Positions 11,629 through 24,024 of a DNA stretch of 64,000 nt are shown one piece after another; within the stretch, counting starts at the first letter, position 1; every line of letters begins with the position of its first letter. The stretch is from the NCBI RefSeq assembly GCF_019578655.1, contig NC_063256.1:24600342-24664341 (forward strand), in the 5' to 3' direction. Below the pieces are notes generated by a model, which did no database searches, was not told the origin of the DNA, and saw nothing but the letters and a program-made list of their open reading frames with translations. Source of the DNA: Ricinus communis (lineage: Eukaryota > Streptophyta > Magnoliopsida > Malpighiales > Euphorbiaceae). A program made the position numbers and the translations under genes.

Positions 11629-12619
11629 GATGGGCTACTGATGCAACCTACATCTAAGGCAGTGAACCTATCGATGCGGCCTACAACTAGTGAGTATCAT
11701 GGTCATATCTCTCGAGATTGGATGAACCTAAATTTACTACTATTTGCTATGTTATCTAATCTAAAATAAGGTGTGAGAAGTCGAAATTACTTAACTAATG
11801 ACTATGAATGCAAATAAATGAATGAACACCAACTAACAATCGAAAGACAACCGTAACAAAGAAGCAAACCCGAAGGGGACCTAAGTGATGGAATTCTAAG
11901 GTTGATTTTATAAATTACCAATCTTGCTACCCGTGCCTAAATCCTGAATCGAACTCGGCTCCTCTCTCGAGCTCACCAAGTTCCTAAACCTGCTGTAACC
12001 TAATGGAATCTCTTCCTATCAGATTATTACATATTAGCATTAAGTGTGATTTAGATCTATTAAGAGTTGTTAATTCTTAATCCGGCAAGTGAATTAACCT
12101 TATCTCTAAGTGTTAACTACCAGTTCTTACTATTCAATTTCCAGTTGTAACAAGCATTTCTCAATGTCAAGAAATAACCCAAAAGACAATTAATTCAACG
12201 TCTCAAATTAACTAAATCAAACTTTATTACTAAACAGCAAGAAGATTACAAGAATGGCAAATAAAAATCCAATAATTAAGCACAATCCATCAACAAAGGT
12301 GAACCCCAATGGGTTCGGCAGTCCGAGCTACTCATAATGAAAGAAACAAATATAAAAGAAAATAAATAACAGAAAAGAAAATAGAACATGTAACCGCTCT
12401 TCTCTTGAATCGGAGTGGGAATGTCGCAAGTGCCAATTCTAAAACCAGCCTCAAGTATGGATCTCGGATGTCTCGGTCAATCATCTAGAAACTTCAATCT
12501 TTGCTGGAATCCTCCAATTCAATCCTTTGAACTGACGTTGGTCTCCCAAAATGTCAAGAACAGAGGTGCAGAAGTAAGGGGTCGCGCGCGGAGAGAAGTC
12601 CATAAATCAGAAGTGGAAC
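11629..12619 (-). repeat. 5' LTR of Athila-like copy 1, first part (interrupted)
   Basis: Starts tgatgggctactg beside the primer site. It is homologous to 6045-6620 and is cut at 12619 by the Tekay-like element; the rest resumes at 22054. Full LTR ends are TGAT...ATCA on the minus strand, total about 1.36 kb. Confidence 0.9.
12615..12619. repeat. left target-site duplication GGAAC
   Basis: ggaac immediately precedes tgtaac of the Tekay-like LTR; the same five bases follow its other LTR at 22054-22058. The unoccupied homologue gcggaaccctc at 6623-6633 has a single copy. Confidence 0.95.
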
Positions 12620-14904
12620 TGTAACGCCTGCATTTTCTCATCATCCATGTTATGTGCATTTACATTTAATCATTGGGCATATGATGGTATATCAATAATA
12701 TTTTTGTTTTATGAGAACAGATATATATTAATTATAAGTAGAGAATAAGAAGCATGATATTAGATTATTAATTTAGATAAGTTGATTAAGTACTTGGGTT
12801 ATGTGTATTAAGCCTTAAGACTTAATTGAACCAATAGTTAAAGGTTGGGTAAATAGACTGGACTTAAAAGATACAATTAAAAGTTAGTACCTATATATGG
12901 TTAGTAAGAATTAATTTAGGATGATAAAACTAGTTTAAGTAGGTGGCGGCATTGAGAGATGAATCTTGGAAATTGGAACCATGAGCAAGCTCATTTTACC
13001 TCTTCATTTCTCTAAAATTCGTACATGGCCAAAAAACACAAAATTTGGAATAAGAGAGAGGAATAGAATACCTAGAAAAACTTAAGATTAAGATAGGATT
13101 TTGCCAACTATTGAAGGAGCCAAGCTAAAGCTAAAGGATTTAAGCATATTAGCAACCCAAAAGCTGAAATTGGTAAGTTGTTACTTGAGTGTTATTAATT
13201 TTTCATTAGGGTTCTTGATTACAAATTGGAAAAACTTCATTTGATGCTCTCATTGATTAATTAAAGGTCTGATTATCATGAATTAGTAGAGTATTGAATG
13301 ATTGCATAGAGATTAAGCTTGATTTAAGTTTAAGTATGTCAAGATAGAAAACTGTCAAAATTCCAGCAACCTTGATGTTCTGTATTTTAGGCATAACATG
13401 GGTTATATGATGTTCTGTATTTGAAGAGTCCTCTATAACTTTGTAGTTTTGTGATTTTGCTATTTTTGCCGTTTTGGTTGCTTAAATTGAGCAAGCAGTT
13501 ACCTTTCCGGGTACAACTAGCCGTATGACCCTTACTCGATGAATTTGAAGATAATTAAATCTATAGAAGTCGGAATTGAGTAATCCTTTTTGGAGATGAA
13601 ACTAGACGTATAGAAGGATATGTCTATTTAATATGAGATTTTTGTATTAAGCCAATTTTGCCCAGCAATAAATATACCTTGGTACTAAATTCTGTCTAGA
13701 AAACAGAGATGTTGGAGATTAGTTTTATGCAATTTATTTGATGTTAATTTAAGTTAAATTGGTATTTAACTAGATGGAAAATGTTTCTATGATATTAAAA
13801 CAATAATTGAGAGTCTTAGAGGAAGAGTTAATATGAATTAGAGAGGGGATGATCTTGTAATGCATTAGAACTAGCATTTACATGAATATTTGGAATATGC
13901 ATGAAATGTGAATTGATGAATGTGTTGACAGTACTCAAAGGCACGGAAAGGAAGTTGTGGAGAAAGGAGGTTCTTATATGCTAAAGGAATAAGTGTATTT
14001 TGAGTAAGTAAATAGTTAATACTTGCTATATCCATATATTTAATCAAATATTCTACGAATGGTTGTGTTTGCTTAATATTGTGTTGTGTTTGAATGAATG
14101 AGATGGAAATGATTGGTGTTGAGTGGAACAATTGTTATTGCTTGAATATGATATAAGTGAAATGATTGAATTGTGATGTTAAGTGCATATGTGCATATGA
14201 ATGGTGGATTCCCCTGTAAAAAAAAAATATATCTATATATAAAGCCTTGGGAGGCTAAAGCCTAGAGAGGCTACAAAAGTGTATTATGTGAGGATGAGGC
14301 GGAGGCGACTTACGTGTCGATAGGTGAGGATGAGGCGGAGCAGCACATTAAAGGGGATCCACAAGCCGTGAGAACTAACCATAATTGTTGAATTGTATTT
14401 CTTCTATGATGGTTGTACTGAATTGAGTAGAATGGTATGAATTTATACCTAAACTATGAATCATGGTAAGTTATGTGATTGGGTGGAAATTGTATTAAGT
14501 GTATGTGATATAGATTATGTTGATTATTTATTTCTTGGTGGAGGCTCACCCCTCTCCAAAATTTTTCTTTTCAGGTTTGTAAATAGTAGTGCATCCGTTG
14601 GTTGTATCCGAAGTCTAGCTTTTAGCGATTACATCCAGTTAGGCCAGTTTTGTGGAGTCTCCTCCGATGCATTTTGTATGCAGTTATGTGATGTATATAG
14701 AAATGTGCCTTGTAAGGCATAAGAAGATGTTTTGAATACTTGTTAAATGATGTTTAAGTATAATCATATGTTTATATGTTAATAACCTTGTGTCTTGATT
14801 CTTAACAATCGCATATTGACCTATCTACATGTAGTATATAGTCTCTGACGCTTGTATGTTTTCCGGCTAATGTCTATTGGTTAGCATGTAATGGGGGTGT
14901 TACA
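12620..14904 (+). repeat. 5' LTR of Tekay-like element (2285 bp)
   Basis: Starts tgtaacgcctgc and ends ggggtgttaca. Highly similar to 19737-22053. A clear difference is at 13401-13425, where this copy has a second gatgttctgtattt (13409-13422, repeating 13374-13387) in place of a longer segment at 20526-20562. Two gtgaggatgaggcgga repeats lie at 14288-14340. Confidence 0.95.
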
Positions 14905-14910
14905 TTTTAG

Positions 14911-14926
14911 TGGTATCGGAGGCAGG
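14911..14926 (+). promoter_or_regulatory. primer-binding site, initiator Met tRNA type
   Basis: tggtatcggaggcagg, 6 bases after the LTR end. Close to plant iMet site TGGTATCAGAGC with small mismatches. Confidence 0.85.
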
Positions 14927-15021
14927 GATTAGATTCATTGGGAGTAGATTCATGTTGCACATCATTAAGCATATGACATATGTTCTTTGAACTTTCTTGG
15001 TATTTGCATTTCATATATATA

Positions 15022-16130
15022 GATGGAGAGACAAGGAGAACATGAATCGGCCCGGATAAGTCATTAGAGTCTCATGCATGGTCATGAAAATGCATCCGAA
15101 CATGATCAACATGATGAGCATGAGCTACATTCGAAAATGCTTTGCCTGATCGAATGTACAAAATGTTATGGAACAGTTTATGGATTTTCTGATGCAACGG
15201 GTAGCTCGACAACAAGCAACGGCACCTCAGACTCAACAACAAGAGGCTGTGATAGATAAGAATTATGAAAGGGTTAGGAAACAAGGTGCTAATGTTTTCA
15301 GGTACTACTGATCCTGCGGTGAAGAATGGTTCTGAAATCTGAAGGGTGTTAGATGATTTAATTGCACATCGGAATAAAGGCTTCTATATGCAGTGTCTTT
15401 AATAGAAAAAGATGCACTTGATTGGTGGGAAACAGTTTTAAGAAGCAAAGATCGACCAATCACTTTGACTTGGAATGATTTCTTGAGAGAATTTGCTGAG
15501 AAGTATACTCTAGAAATTTATAGAGACAGAAAGAAGCTGGAATTTCTTGATTTAAAGCGAATGATATATGCAGTCGAAGTTCAATTTGTGAGATTATCTA
15601 AGTATGCATCAGAAGAAATAGTCACTGAAGAACTGAAAAGGAAGAAATTTGAGATGGGTTTAAGGCTTGACATTCGTGAGAAAATGGCAGTGAAACCTCA
15701 GAATTACAAGGCCTCAATTGAAGCTGCTTTGAGAGCTGAAGAAACATCATTTGAAAGGAATACTATGGAAGCTAAAAAGAAGAAGATCATTGGTACTTAT
15801 AGTAATCCTCCAAGATAGACTAGTATTTCTTCGTTCAGAGGCTCTAATTCACAGAGGAGTAGTTATCGTGGACGAGGGTTTGGTCAGTCTAGTAGATCCT
15901 CCACAGTACCTTATAGTAGAGGTGGATACAATTCATCCAGACTTGAGGGAGGACAAGTTTCAGCCAGTAGAGGGTTTGCTCCTGTTTGTCCTACGTGCAA
16001 CAGGAGACATACTGGAGAATGTTGGGGACCTAGACCAGTAGTATGTTTTACTTGTAGTAGGCTAGGACATTATTCTAGAGATTGTCCTATGAGAAGAAAT
16101 AATGCTAGAGAATCTTATATAGTGGGTTAG
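15022..16130 (+). pseudogene. gag of Tekay-like element (broken)
   Basis: The probable start is ATG 15022 (MERQGEHES...), which hits a stop after 14 codons. The best-preserved capsid part is 15393-15818: EKDALDWWETVLRSKDRPIT, WNDFLREFAEKY and FVRLSKYASEEIVTEE. Further on, near 15985-16095, are two zinc-knuckle-like boxes, CPTCNRRHTGEC (CX2CX3HX3C) and the canonical CFTCSRLGHYSRDC (CX2CX4HX4C), after an Arg/Ser/Gly-rich stretch. Stops at 15816-15818 and near 16128 split the frame. Role by family: particle formation and RNA packaging. Confidence 0.85.
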
Positions 16131-16269
16131 AGTAGTGTTGGTGAAAATATTCCAGTTGGTTCAGGCAGAGGCAGAGGAAGAGGTGGCAGAGGAGGTTTAA
16201 CTATTTCAGCAACACCATCAGAACAGATTGGTCAACCACAAGCACAAGCTAGAGTATTTGCTACTACTA

Positions 16270-17072
16270 GAAATGAAGCATTTGTAGCACTTTGAAATTA
16301 TTCTTGGTATACTTTCTATTCATGATTCTGATGCACATGTTCTTATTGGTCCTGGATCCACATGTTCATTCATATCACATGATTTTGCATCGCATGTTCA
16401 TGCTAATATAAAGGCATTAGGTTATGATATATATGTATCTATGCCTGCTGGGGGTATTATCACAGTAAATTCAATAGTGAGATCATGTCCTGTAGTAGTA
16501 GATAGTTTAAACTACATGCAGATTTGGTTATTATTAATCTTAGAGAGTTTGATGTTATTTTGGGGATGGATTGGTTGTCAAGAAATCATGCTATTGTTGA
16601 TTGTAAAACAAAGGAAGTGGCTATGGAAATACAAGGAGAAATGAAAATAGTAATGGTGGGTGAAAGGAAGACAATTCCTAATTGTTTGATTTCAGCAGTG
16701 ACTGCGTGTCAGTTAATTAAAAATGGATGTGAAGCATATCTAATTAGTTTTATAGATACTACTAAGGTCAGTCCAGGGGTATTAGACATTTCAGTGGTCA
16801 GAGAATTTCCTAACATATTCTTAGATGATTTGCCTGGTTTGCCACCAAATCGAGAGGTTGATTTTGAGATTGACATCATCCCTGGTACTGCACCTATTTC
16901 CATTGCACCATACAGAATGGCTCCATTAGAATTGAAAGAATTAAAGAAGCAATTAGAAGAGTTACTTGATAAAGGTTTCATTAGGCCAAGTACTTCACCT
17001 TGGGGAGCACCCGATTCATTTGTGAAGAAAAGGATGGTAGTATGCGATTATGTATTGATTATAGGCAATTGA
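16270..17072 (+). pseudogene. protease and RT N-terminus of Tekay-like element (catalytic Asp lost)
   Basis: From about 16290 the frame reads ...DAHVLIGPGSTCSFISHDF. The family active site is Asp-Pro-Gly-Ser-Thr; here the codon at 16348-16350 is GGT (Gly), one base from an Asp codon. A frame change near 16500 leads to FDVILGMDWLSRNHAIVDC (16540-16600), then the RT entry EFPNIFLDDLPGLPPNREVDF and MAPLELKELKKQLEELLDKG. Near 17005-17030 another frameshift moves the coding frame to the next ORF. Protease maturation of Gag-Pol would fail even without the frameshifts. Confidence 0.85.
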
Positions 17073-17710
17073 ATAGGATTACAGTGAAGAATAAATATCC
17101 ATTGCCGAGAATTGATGATTTGCTTGATCAGTTAAAAGGTGCAACTGTGTTCTCTAAAATTGATTTAAGATCAGGTTATTGGCAACTCCGGGTTGAAGAG
17201 AAATCTATTGCCAAGACAGCATTCAGAACAAGGTATGGGCACTATGAATTTATTGTGATGCCATTTGGTTTAACAAATGCTCCTGCTGCTTTTATGTCAC
17301 TGATGAACAAGACTTTCCAGCCATATTTAGATCACTTTGTTATTGTGTTCATTGATGATATTCTGATTTACTCTAGAAGCCCAGAAGAGCATAAACAACA
17401 CTTGAGAATTGTTTTACAGATTTTGAGGGAAAAACAGTTGTATGCAAAATTCAACAAATGCGAGTTTTGGATGGAGAAAATTGCATTCTTAGGGCATATT
17501 ATTTCTAAACATGGAGTGCAACCAGATTCATCAAAGATTAAAGCAATTATTGAATGGGAACCGCCTAGAAATGTTTCTGAAGTTCGAAGTTTTCTTGGGT
17601 TAGCTGGCTATTATAGAAGATTTGTAAAAAAATTTTCAGTTATTGCTAAGCCTCTAACAGCTTTGTTAAAGAAGAATGTGCCATTCCAGTGGACAGAGTT
17701 ATGTGATTAA
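17000..17710 (+). pseudogene. reverse transcriptase of Tekay-like element
   Basis: Well preserved RT core: [47 protein letters not shown], catalytic [23 protein letters not shown] and the connection [19 protein letters not shown]. It ends at a TGA/TAA cluster at 17704-17710 just before RNase H (the family reads on here). No start of its own; it is part of a polyprotein broken upstream by a frameshift near 17020. Confidence 0.92.
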
Positions 17711-18112
17711 AATTTTCAAGAGTTGAAGAAAAGGCTTACTACTACACCGATACTCGCATTGCCATCTAAAAATGGAGGTTATGTTGTATATACTGATGCT
17801 TCTAGGCAAGGACTTGGAAGTGTCTTAATGCAGCATGGGAAGGTTATGGCTTCTGCTTCAAGACAATTACGACATCATGAGCTGAATTATCCTACGCATG
17901 ATCTTGAATTAGCAGCTATTGTACATGCATTGAAGATATGGCGACATTATTTATACGGGGAGACATTTCAGATATTTACTGATCATAAGAGTTTGAAATA
18001 TATCCCTACGCAAAAAGAGTTGAATCTGAGACAACGAAGATGGATTGAGCTTCTGAAGGATTATGATTGCACTATTGATTATCATCCACGGAAAGCAAAT
18101 GTTATTCTTTGA
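17711..18112 (+). pseudogene. RNase H of Tekay-like element
   Basis: [18 protein letters not shown] carries the first catalytic Asp, [19 protein letters not shown] the catalytic Glu, and [20 protein letters not shown] the second Asp. It ends [10 protein letters not shown], where a frameshift at about 18105 moves DALSRK to the next frame. RNase H removes template RNA during cDNA synthesis. Confidence 0.9.
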
Positions 18113-19720
18113 TGCTTTAAGTAGGAAGTCAGTGGAAAATTTTTCAAGTATGATTTGTTACAATGTGGAATATTTAGTTGCACTTAGAGCTATGGATGTG
18201 AAGTTTTATGTTTATGATGATGATCTGTTAGCCACATTACAAGTAAAGCCTTTGATTGGAGATAAAATTAAAGACACACAGTGTGAAGATTCTTATTTGC
18301 AAAGGATGAAGGGTAGAGTACAAGAAGGAAAGAATACACAATTTGTGTTGAAAGATGATGGTGTGTTATTGAATAGAAATCGTGTATGTGTACCTGATGT
18401 AGGGGATTTGAGAAAGGAAATCATGCATGAAGCGCACTATGCACCTTATGCAATGCATCCTGGAAGTACCAAAATGTACAAAAATTTGAAGCCTTATTAT
18501 TGGTGGCCGACAATGAAGAAGGATGTGGCAGAATTTGTGAGTAAGTGTTTGACATGTCAGCAAGTGAAAGGAGAGCACCAGGCACCTGCAGGTAAACTTC
18601 ATTCTTTATCTATACCTGTGTGGAAGTGGGATAAGATTACTATGGATTTTGTTTTGGGATTGCCGCGTACATTTAACAAGCATGATGCTATTTGGGTAAT
18701 TGTTGATCGACTTACTAAATGTGCTCATTTCTTACCTATGAAGCAAACAGATTCACTTGATAAACTTGCTGAATTGTATATTTTTTAGATTGTTAGATTG
18801 CATGGTGTGCCAATATCTATTGTATCAGATAGGGAACCCAGATTTACTTCTCATTTCTAGGAGAGTTTGTAGAAAGCATATGGTACTAAGCTTCATTTCA
18901 GTACAGCTTCTCATCCTCAAACAGATGGGCAATCAGAAAGAACTATTCAGACATTAGAAGATATGATGAGGGCTTGCACACTTGAGTTCAAGGGTAACTG
19001 GGATGATTACATACCACAGATGGAATTTGCGTATAACAACAGTTTTCATTCTAGTATCGGTATGGCTCCTTATGAAGCTTTGTATGGGAGGAAATGTAGA
19101 AGTCCGATTATCTTTGGGATGTTGAAGGTTTAAGACGACTTGAAGGTCCGAATTGGTACAAGAAACGTTGGATAAAATAGGGATAGTTAAAAAGAATTTG
19201 AAAGTAGCACAGATGACAAAAGAGTTATGCTGATTTGCATCGAAGGGAAATGGAATATATTGTGGGTGATAAAGTTTTCTTGCGGGTATCACCATGGAAA
19301 GGAATATTAAGGTTTGGTAAACAAGGGAAATTGAGTCCGAGGTATGTAGGACCTTATGAAATTATTGAAAGAGTTGGACCATTGGCTTATAGGTTAGCAT
19401 TACCTACAAAGTTGTCTTCTATTCATGATGTTTTTCACGTTTCTATGTTGAGGCGATATAGATCAGATCCTAGTCATATCATTCCAGAGCCAGAGATAGA
19501 AATCACAGAAAAGTTGACATATGTGGAAGAACCGATAGAAATTCTTGATCGAAGGGTTAAGAAATTGAGAAATAAAGACATTCCTATGGTCAAAATTAAG
19601 TGAAGTCATCATTCACCAAGAGAAGCAACTTGGGAAGTAGAAGAGCATATGAGACAGAAGTATCCGCATCTATTCCATTGTAATGTTGGTGAGTTGCTAA
19701 AATTTCGGGGATGAAATTTC
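18113..19720 (+). pseudogene. integrase with C-terminal chromodomain, Tekay-like element
   Basis: Zinc-binding HHCC: IMHEAHYAPYAMHPGSTKMY then CLTCQQVK (18420-18570). Catalytic core begins [13 protein letters not shown] and WVIVDRLTKCAHF (18635-18730), with stops at 18786-18788 and inside 18855-18875, then HPQTDGQSERTIQTLEDM (18915-18970). A frameshift near 19110 precedes the GPF/Y module in 19235-19603 (GKLSPRYVGPYEIIERVGPLAY). The chromodomain follows (IEILDRRVKKLRNKDIPMVK), crosses a stop at 19603 and continues REATWEVEEHMRQKYPHLF to about 19680. Chromodomains bind modified histone H3 and bias insertion to heterochromatin, by family knowledge. Confidence 0.9.
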
Positions 19721-19722
19721 TT

Positions 19723-19736
19723 AAGGAAGGGAGAGT
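19723..19736 (+). promoter_or_regulatory. polypurine tract of Tekay-like element
   Basis: aaggaagggagagt lies immediately before the 3' LTR start tgtaacg at 19737. Confidence 0.88.
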
Positions 19737-22053
19737 TGTAACGCCTGCATTTTTTCATCAGCCATGTTATGTGCATTTACATTTAATCATTGGGCATATG
19801 ATGGTATAGCAATAATATTTTGTTTTATGAGAACAGATATATATTAATTATAAGTAGAGAATAAGAAGCATGATATTAGATTATTAATTTAGATAAGTTG
19901 ATTAAGTACTTGGGTTATGTGTATTAAGCCTTAAGACTTAATTGAACCAATAGTTGAAGGTTGGATAAATAGATTAGACTTAAAAGATACAATTAAAAGT
20001 TAGTACCTATATATGGTTAGTAAGAATTAATTTAGGATGATAAAACTAGTTCAAGTAGGTGGTGGCATTGAGAGATGAATCTTGGAAATTGGAACCATGA
20101 GCAAGCTTATTTTACCTCTTCATTTCTCTAAAATTCGTACATGGCCAAAAAACACAAAATTTGGAATAAGAGAGAGGAGTGGAATACCTAGAAAAACTTA
20201 AGATTAAGATAGGATTTTGCCAACTATTGAAGGAGCCAAGCTAGAGCTAAAGGATTTAAGCATATTAGCAACCCAAAAGCTGAAATTGGTCAGTTGTTAC
20301 TTGAGTGTTATTAATTTGTCATTAGGGTTCTTGATTAAAAATTGGAAAAACTTCATTTGATGCTCTCATTGATTAATTAAAGGTCTGATTATCATGAATT
20401 AGTAGAGTATTGAATGATTGCATAGAGATTAAGCTTGATTTAAGTTTAAGTATGTCAAGATAGAAAACTGTCAAAATTCCAGCAACCTTGATGTTCTGTA
20501 TTTTAGGCATAACATGGATTATATGAGTCCAAATTAAGCTTAATTGGTGTCTATGGAAATTTTGAAGAGTCCTCTATAACTTTGTAGTTTTGTGATTTCG
20601 CTATTTTTGCCGTTTTGGTTGCTTAAATTGAGCAAACAGATTTCTGCTCGGGTACAACTAGCCGTATGACCCTTGCTCAGTAATTTGAAGATAATTAAAT
20701 CTATAGAAGTCGGAATTGAGTAATTCTTTTTGGAGATGAAACTAGACGCATAGAAGGATATGTCTATTTAATATGAGATTTTTGAATTAAGCCAATTTTT
20801 CCCAGCAATAAATATACCTTGGTACTAAATTCTGTCTAGAAAACAGAGATGTTGGAGATTAGTTTTATGCAATTTATTTGATGTTAATTTAAGTTAAATT
20901 GGTATTTAACTAGATGAAAAATGTTTCTATGATATTAAAACAATAATTGAGAGTCTTAGAGGAAGAGTTAATATGAATTAGAGAGGGGATGATCTTGTAA
21001 CGCATTAGAACTAGCATTTACATGAATATTTGGAATATGCATGAAATGTGAATTGATGAATGTGTTGACAGGTACTCAAAGGCCTAGAAAGGAAGTTATG
21101 GAGAAAGGAGGTTCTTATATGCTAAAGGAATAAGTGTATTTTGAGTAAGTAAATAGTTAATATTTGCTATATCCATATATTCAATCAAATGTTCTACGAA
21201 TGGTTGTGTTTGCTTAATATTGTGTTGTGTTTGAATGAATGAGATGGAAATGATTGGTGTTGAGTGGAACAATTGTTATTGCTTGAATATGATATAAGTG
21301 AAATGATTGAATTGTGATGTTAAGTGCATATGTGCATGTGAATGGTGGATTCCCCTGTAAAAAAAATATATATATCTATATATAAAGCCTTGGGAGGCTA
21401 AAGCCTAGAGAGGCTATAAAAGTGTATTATGTGAGGATGAGGCGGAGCAGCTTACGTGTGCGATAGGTGATGATGAGGCGGAGCAGCACATTAAAGGGGA
21501 TCCACAAGCCGTGAGAACTAACCATAATTGTTGAATTGTATTTCTTCTATGATGGTTGTACTGAATTGAGTAGAATGGTATGAATTTATACCTAAACTAT
21601 GAATCATGGTAAGTTATGTGATTGGGTGGAAATTGTATTAAGTGTATGTGATATAGATTATGTTGATTATTTATTTACTAAGCTGGAGGCTCACCCCTCT
21701 CCAAAATTTTTCTTTTCAGGTTTGTAAATAGTAGTGCATCCGTTGGTTGTATCCGAGGTCTAGCTTTTAGCGATTCACATCCAGTTGGGCCGAGTTTTGT
21801 GGAGTCTCCTCCTGATGCATTTTGTATGCAGTTATGTGATGTATATAGAAGTGTGCCTTGTAAGGCATAAGAAGATGTTTTGAATACTTGTTAAATGATG
21901 TTTAAGTATAATCATATGTTTATATGTTAATAACTTTGTCTCTTGATTCTTAACAATCTGCATATTGACCTATCTACATGTAGTATATAGTCTACGACGC
22001 TTGTATGTTTTCTGGCTAATGTCTATTGGTTAGCATGTAATGGGGGTGTTACA
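19737..22053 (+). repeat. 3' LTR of Tekay-like element (2317 bp)
   Basis: tgtaacgcctgc...ggggtgttaca, near-identical to 12620-14904. It is followed by ggaac of the target duplication. A short AT-rich dinucleotide stretch lies at 21366-21383. Confidence 0.95.
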
Positions 22054-22427
22054 GGAACCCTGTCTCTTTTTGCGTGTGCCTATTTATAGGCAAAAGTGCC
22101 TTAGCCGTGCCACGATCCGTGCAAATATACACGGCCCGGGCAACGGGCACCAACCTCTACGAAATGCCAAATTTTTGAAATTGTCCAAGGGAGGTCGTGC
22201 AAAAGCCTCAAAATGCGCGCCAACAACGAATTGACTCCGATAAGCATCTAATATGTGTAAATCATCCAAATAGCTTGGTTTCTGCTCGTAAATCAATCAA
22301 TCTCTATCAAAGAGTCCGAAAACTTGAACAATTCATAAACATACCAAAGTGCGATCAAACAGGAATAAAATACACGAATAAATGACTAATAAACAATCAA
22401 TAAACATGCATAGAATCGTCAATATCA
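22054..22427 (-). repeat. 5' LTR of Athila-like copy 1, second part
   Basis: Resumes the LTR interrupted at 12619, matching 6625-6982. TATA box TATAAATA on the minus strand at 22081-22088, with GC-rich ccgtgcc/cggcccg motifs beside it (22103-22150). The inner end aatatca at 22427 is directly followed by a polypurine-tract complement, as at the left LTR. Confidence 0.88.
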
Positions 22428-24024
22428 AACTACCCTACACTAGAGTGTTTGCTTGTCCTCAAGCAATCAACAACTCTCTCCTTAAATAGATACCAAATGA
22501 CTCAATCAAATACATTGCAGAAAGTTAGCTCAAAACGAATTTCCTCAAAATCCCCAAATCACTAAATCTTTGAAAAAGAGAACAAAGTTAACAAAGCTGT
22601 TGAAATTAAAATGATAAACTATCTAAACTGAGAATTTGAGAGACATGCCTCACAAGATGTCACTCAAAACACACAAGTGTATATAGGTAAAAGAATATCG
22701 CCAAGCTCTCAACGCAAAAATACAGAAAAAGATGCTTACTATAAGCTTGCTTATAGATCCAATCTCCACTACTATGAAATAATCAATAATCATAATCAAA
22801 GGGTCTTGAGCCAGGTTGTAATAGGGTTGAGGTAAGGTACAGAGAAATATGGAAAGTAGGCTAAAAGTTGCTGGAAAATTATGCAAGTAATGCAAGAAAA
22901 CAACCAAAAATCAAACGCTGTACAAAACTAAGTTGCTCCACTAATAAGATGATTCTCGAGATGAACTAAGAGAAAATTATATGTACATAAAATATTTTTT
23001 CTTTTTTTAATATATACTATGTATATATATTACAGCAGCTTATGTAGGAGCTGCTGTGGTTATTCACATAACAATAAGAATAAATATCGAATTTTGGATT
23101 GAAGGGAGCATCTATGAAAATTTAGTAACTTAGTGATTATAAAAAGAACGCAATTTGATCCAAAATGAAATGCAGGATAAACTTACATAATTTCCAGCAA
23201 CAACGGTAGAAAGAATGGAAGTGATAAAGTGAGTGTCAAAGGTGAATCACACCGAAAGAAAAAAAGGCTAAGGCTCAAAATTGGTTCACTATGAGGAAAA
23301 CAGGGTTAAGCTTTTGGAATCATCTCATGACTATTAAAAATTCATGTAATCTCAAAAGGAATCATAGAGCAAGTTCTACAAACAAAGATTTTGTGCAATG
23401 TTCACTCAACAACAAGAAAAGAAGCGTAAAAATAAATAATGATGCCTAATTTGGCTCAAAACCTCACCATTTGAGTGGGTCAAAATTGCATGTGCTCTCA
23501 AACCAAAGTTTAAACAATCAATCATAATAATAAGCATCAATATTAACAGTGTTCTATATCTAAAGATAAAGTAAAATGAAAAGATTAAGGAAAAACACCA
23601 TTTTTACCTAGCTTGATTGAAACTAAGAGATTCGTTCATTACCTTCTTCCCAACAAGATTCAATAAAAGCTATAAGGGTCCATTCGAAAGAAAAAAAAAA
23701 TCATCAACTACTCGATTAAAACAAAACTCAAGATAAAGATAGTAAGAATGAACGGACTCGATCAGTTAAAAAAAAATAAAATTAAAATAAAATTAAAACA
23801 GCAGAATACCATTCTTTCAGAGGTTCGAGATAACAAAATCAGTACCTGCACAAAACTAAGGTACCTACCCCATACTTAAGAAAAACACTGTCCTTAGGGT
23901 AAAACATGTATAATACCCCACATGATCCAAAATAACGTTCAATAATTACAATTAGAACAGGATTAATAGCATCCATAAATAAAAAGAATAAATAAATAAA
24001 AAGAAATTAAATTGTCTAATATAA
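22428..24024 (-). mobile_element. 3' internal region of a second Athila-like copy (copy B)
   Basis: aactaccctacact at 22428 is the polypurine-tract complement. The following 1.47 kb is collinear with 6983-8407, although it lies outside the LTR of copy 1. The second polypurine-like block recurs at 23866-23901. After that the sequence differs from copy 1. No coding sequence is visible in this part. Confidence 0.75.

Larger units (their letters stand above)
12620..22053 (+). mobile_element. complete Tekay-like chromovirus, 9434 bp
   Basis: Two near-identical long LTRs (12620-14904, 19737-22053), iMet-type primer site, gag, protease, RT, RNase H, integrase with chromodomain, polypurine tract, and a perfect 5-bp target duplication. 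Long LTRs (~2.3 kb) with TGTAAC...GTTACA ends, primer site and chromodomain fit the Tekay/Del clade. It is inserted in the LTR of an Athila-like element, so it is younger than that element. Its coding region is already broken by several stops and frameshifts. Confidence 0.95.

Noticed and set aside
14456..14722. 88-codon open frame in the Tekay-like LTR
   Set aside because: The other LTR breaks this frame by indels, and LTRs of this clade do not code here.
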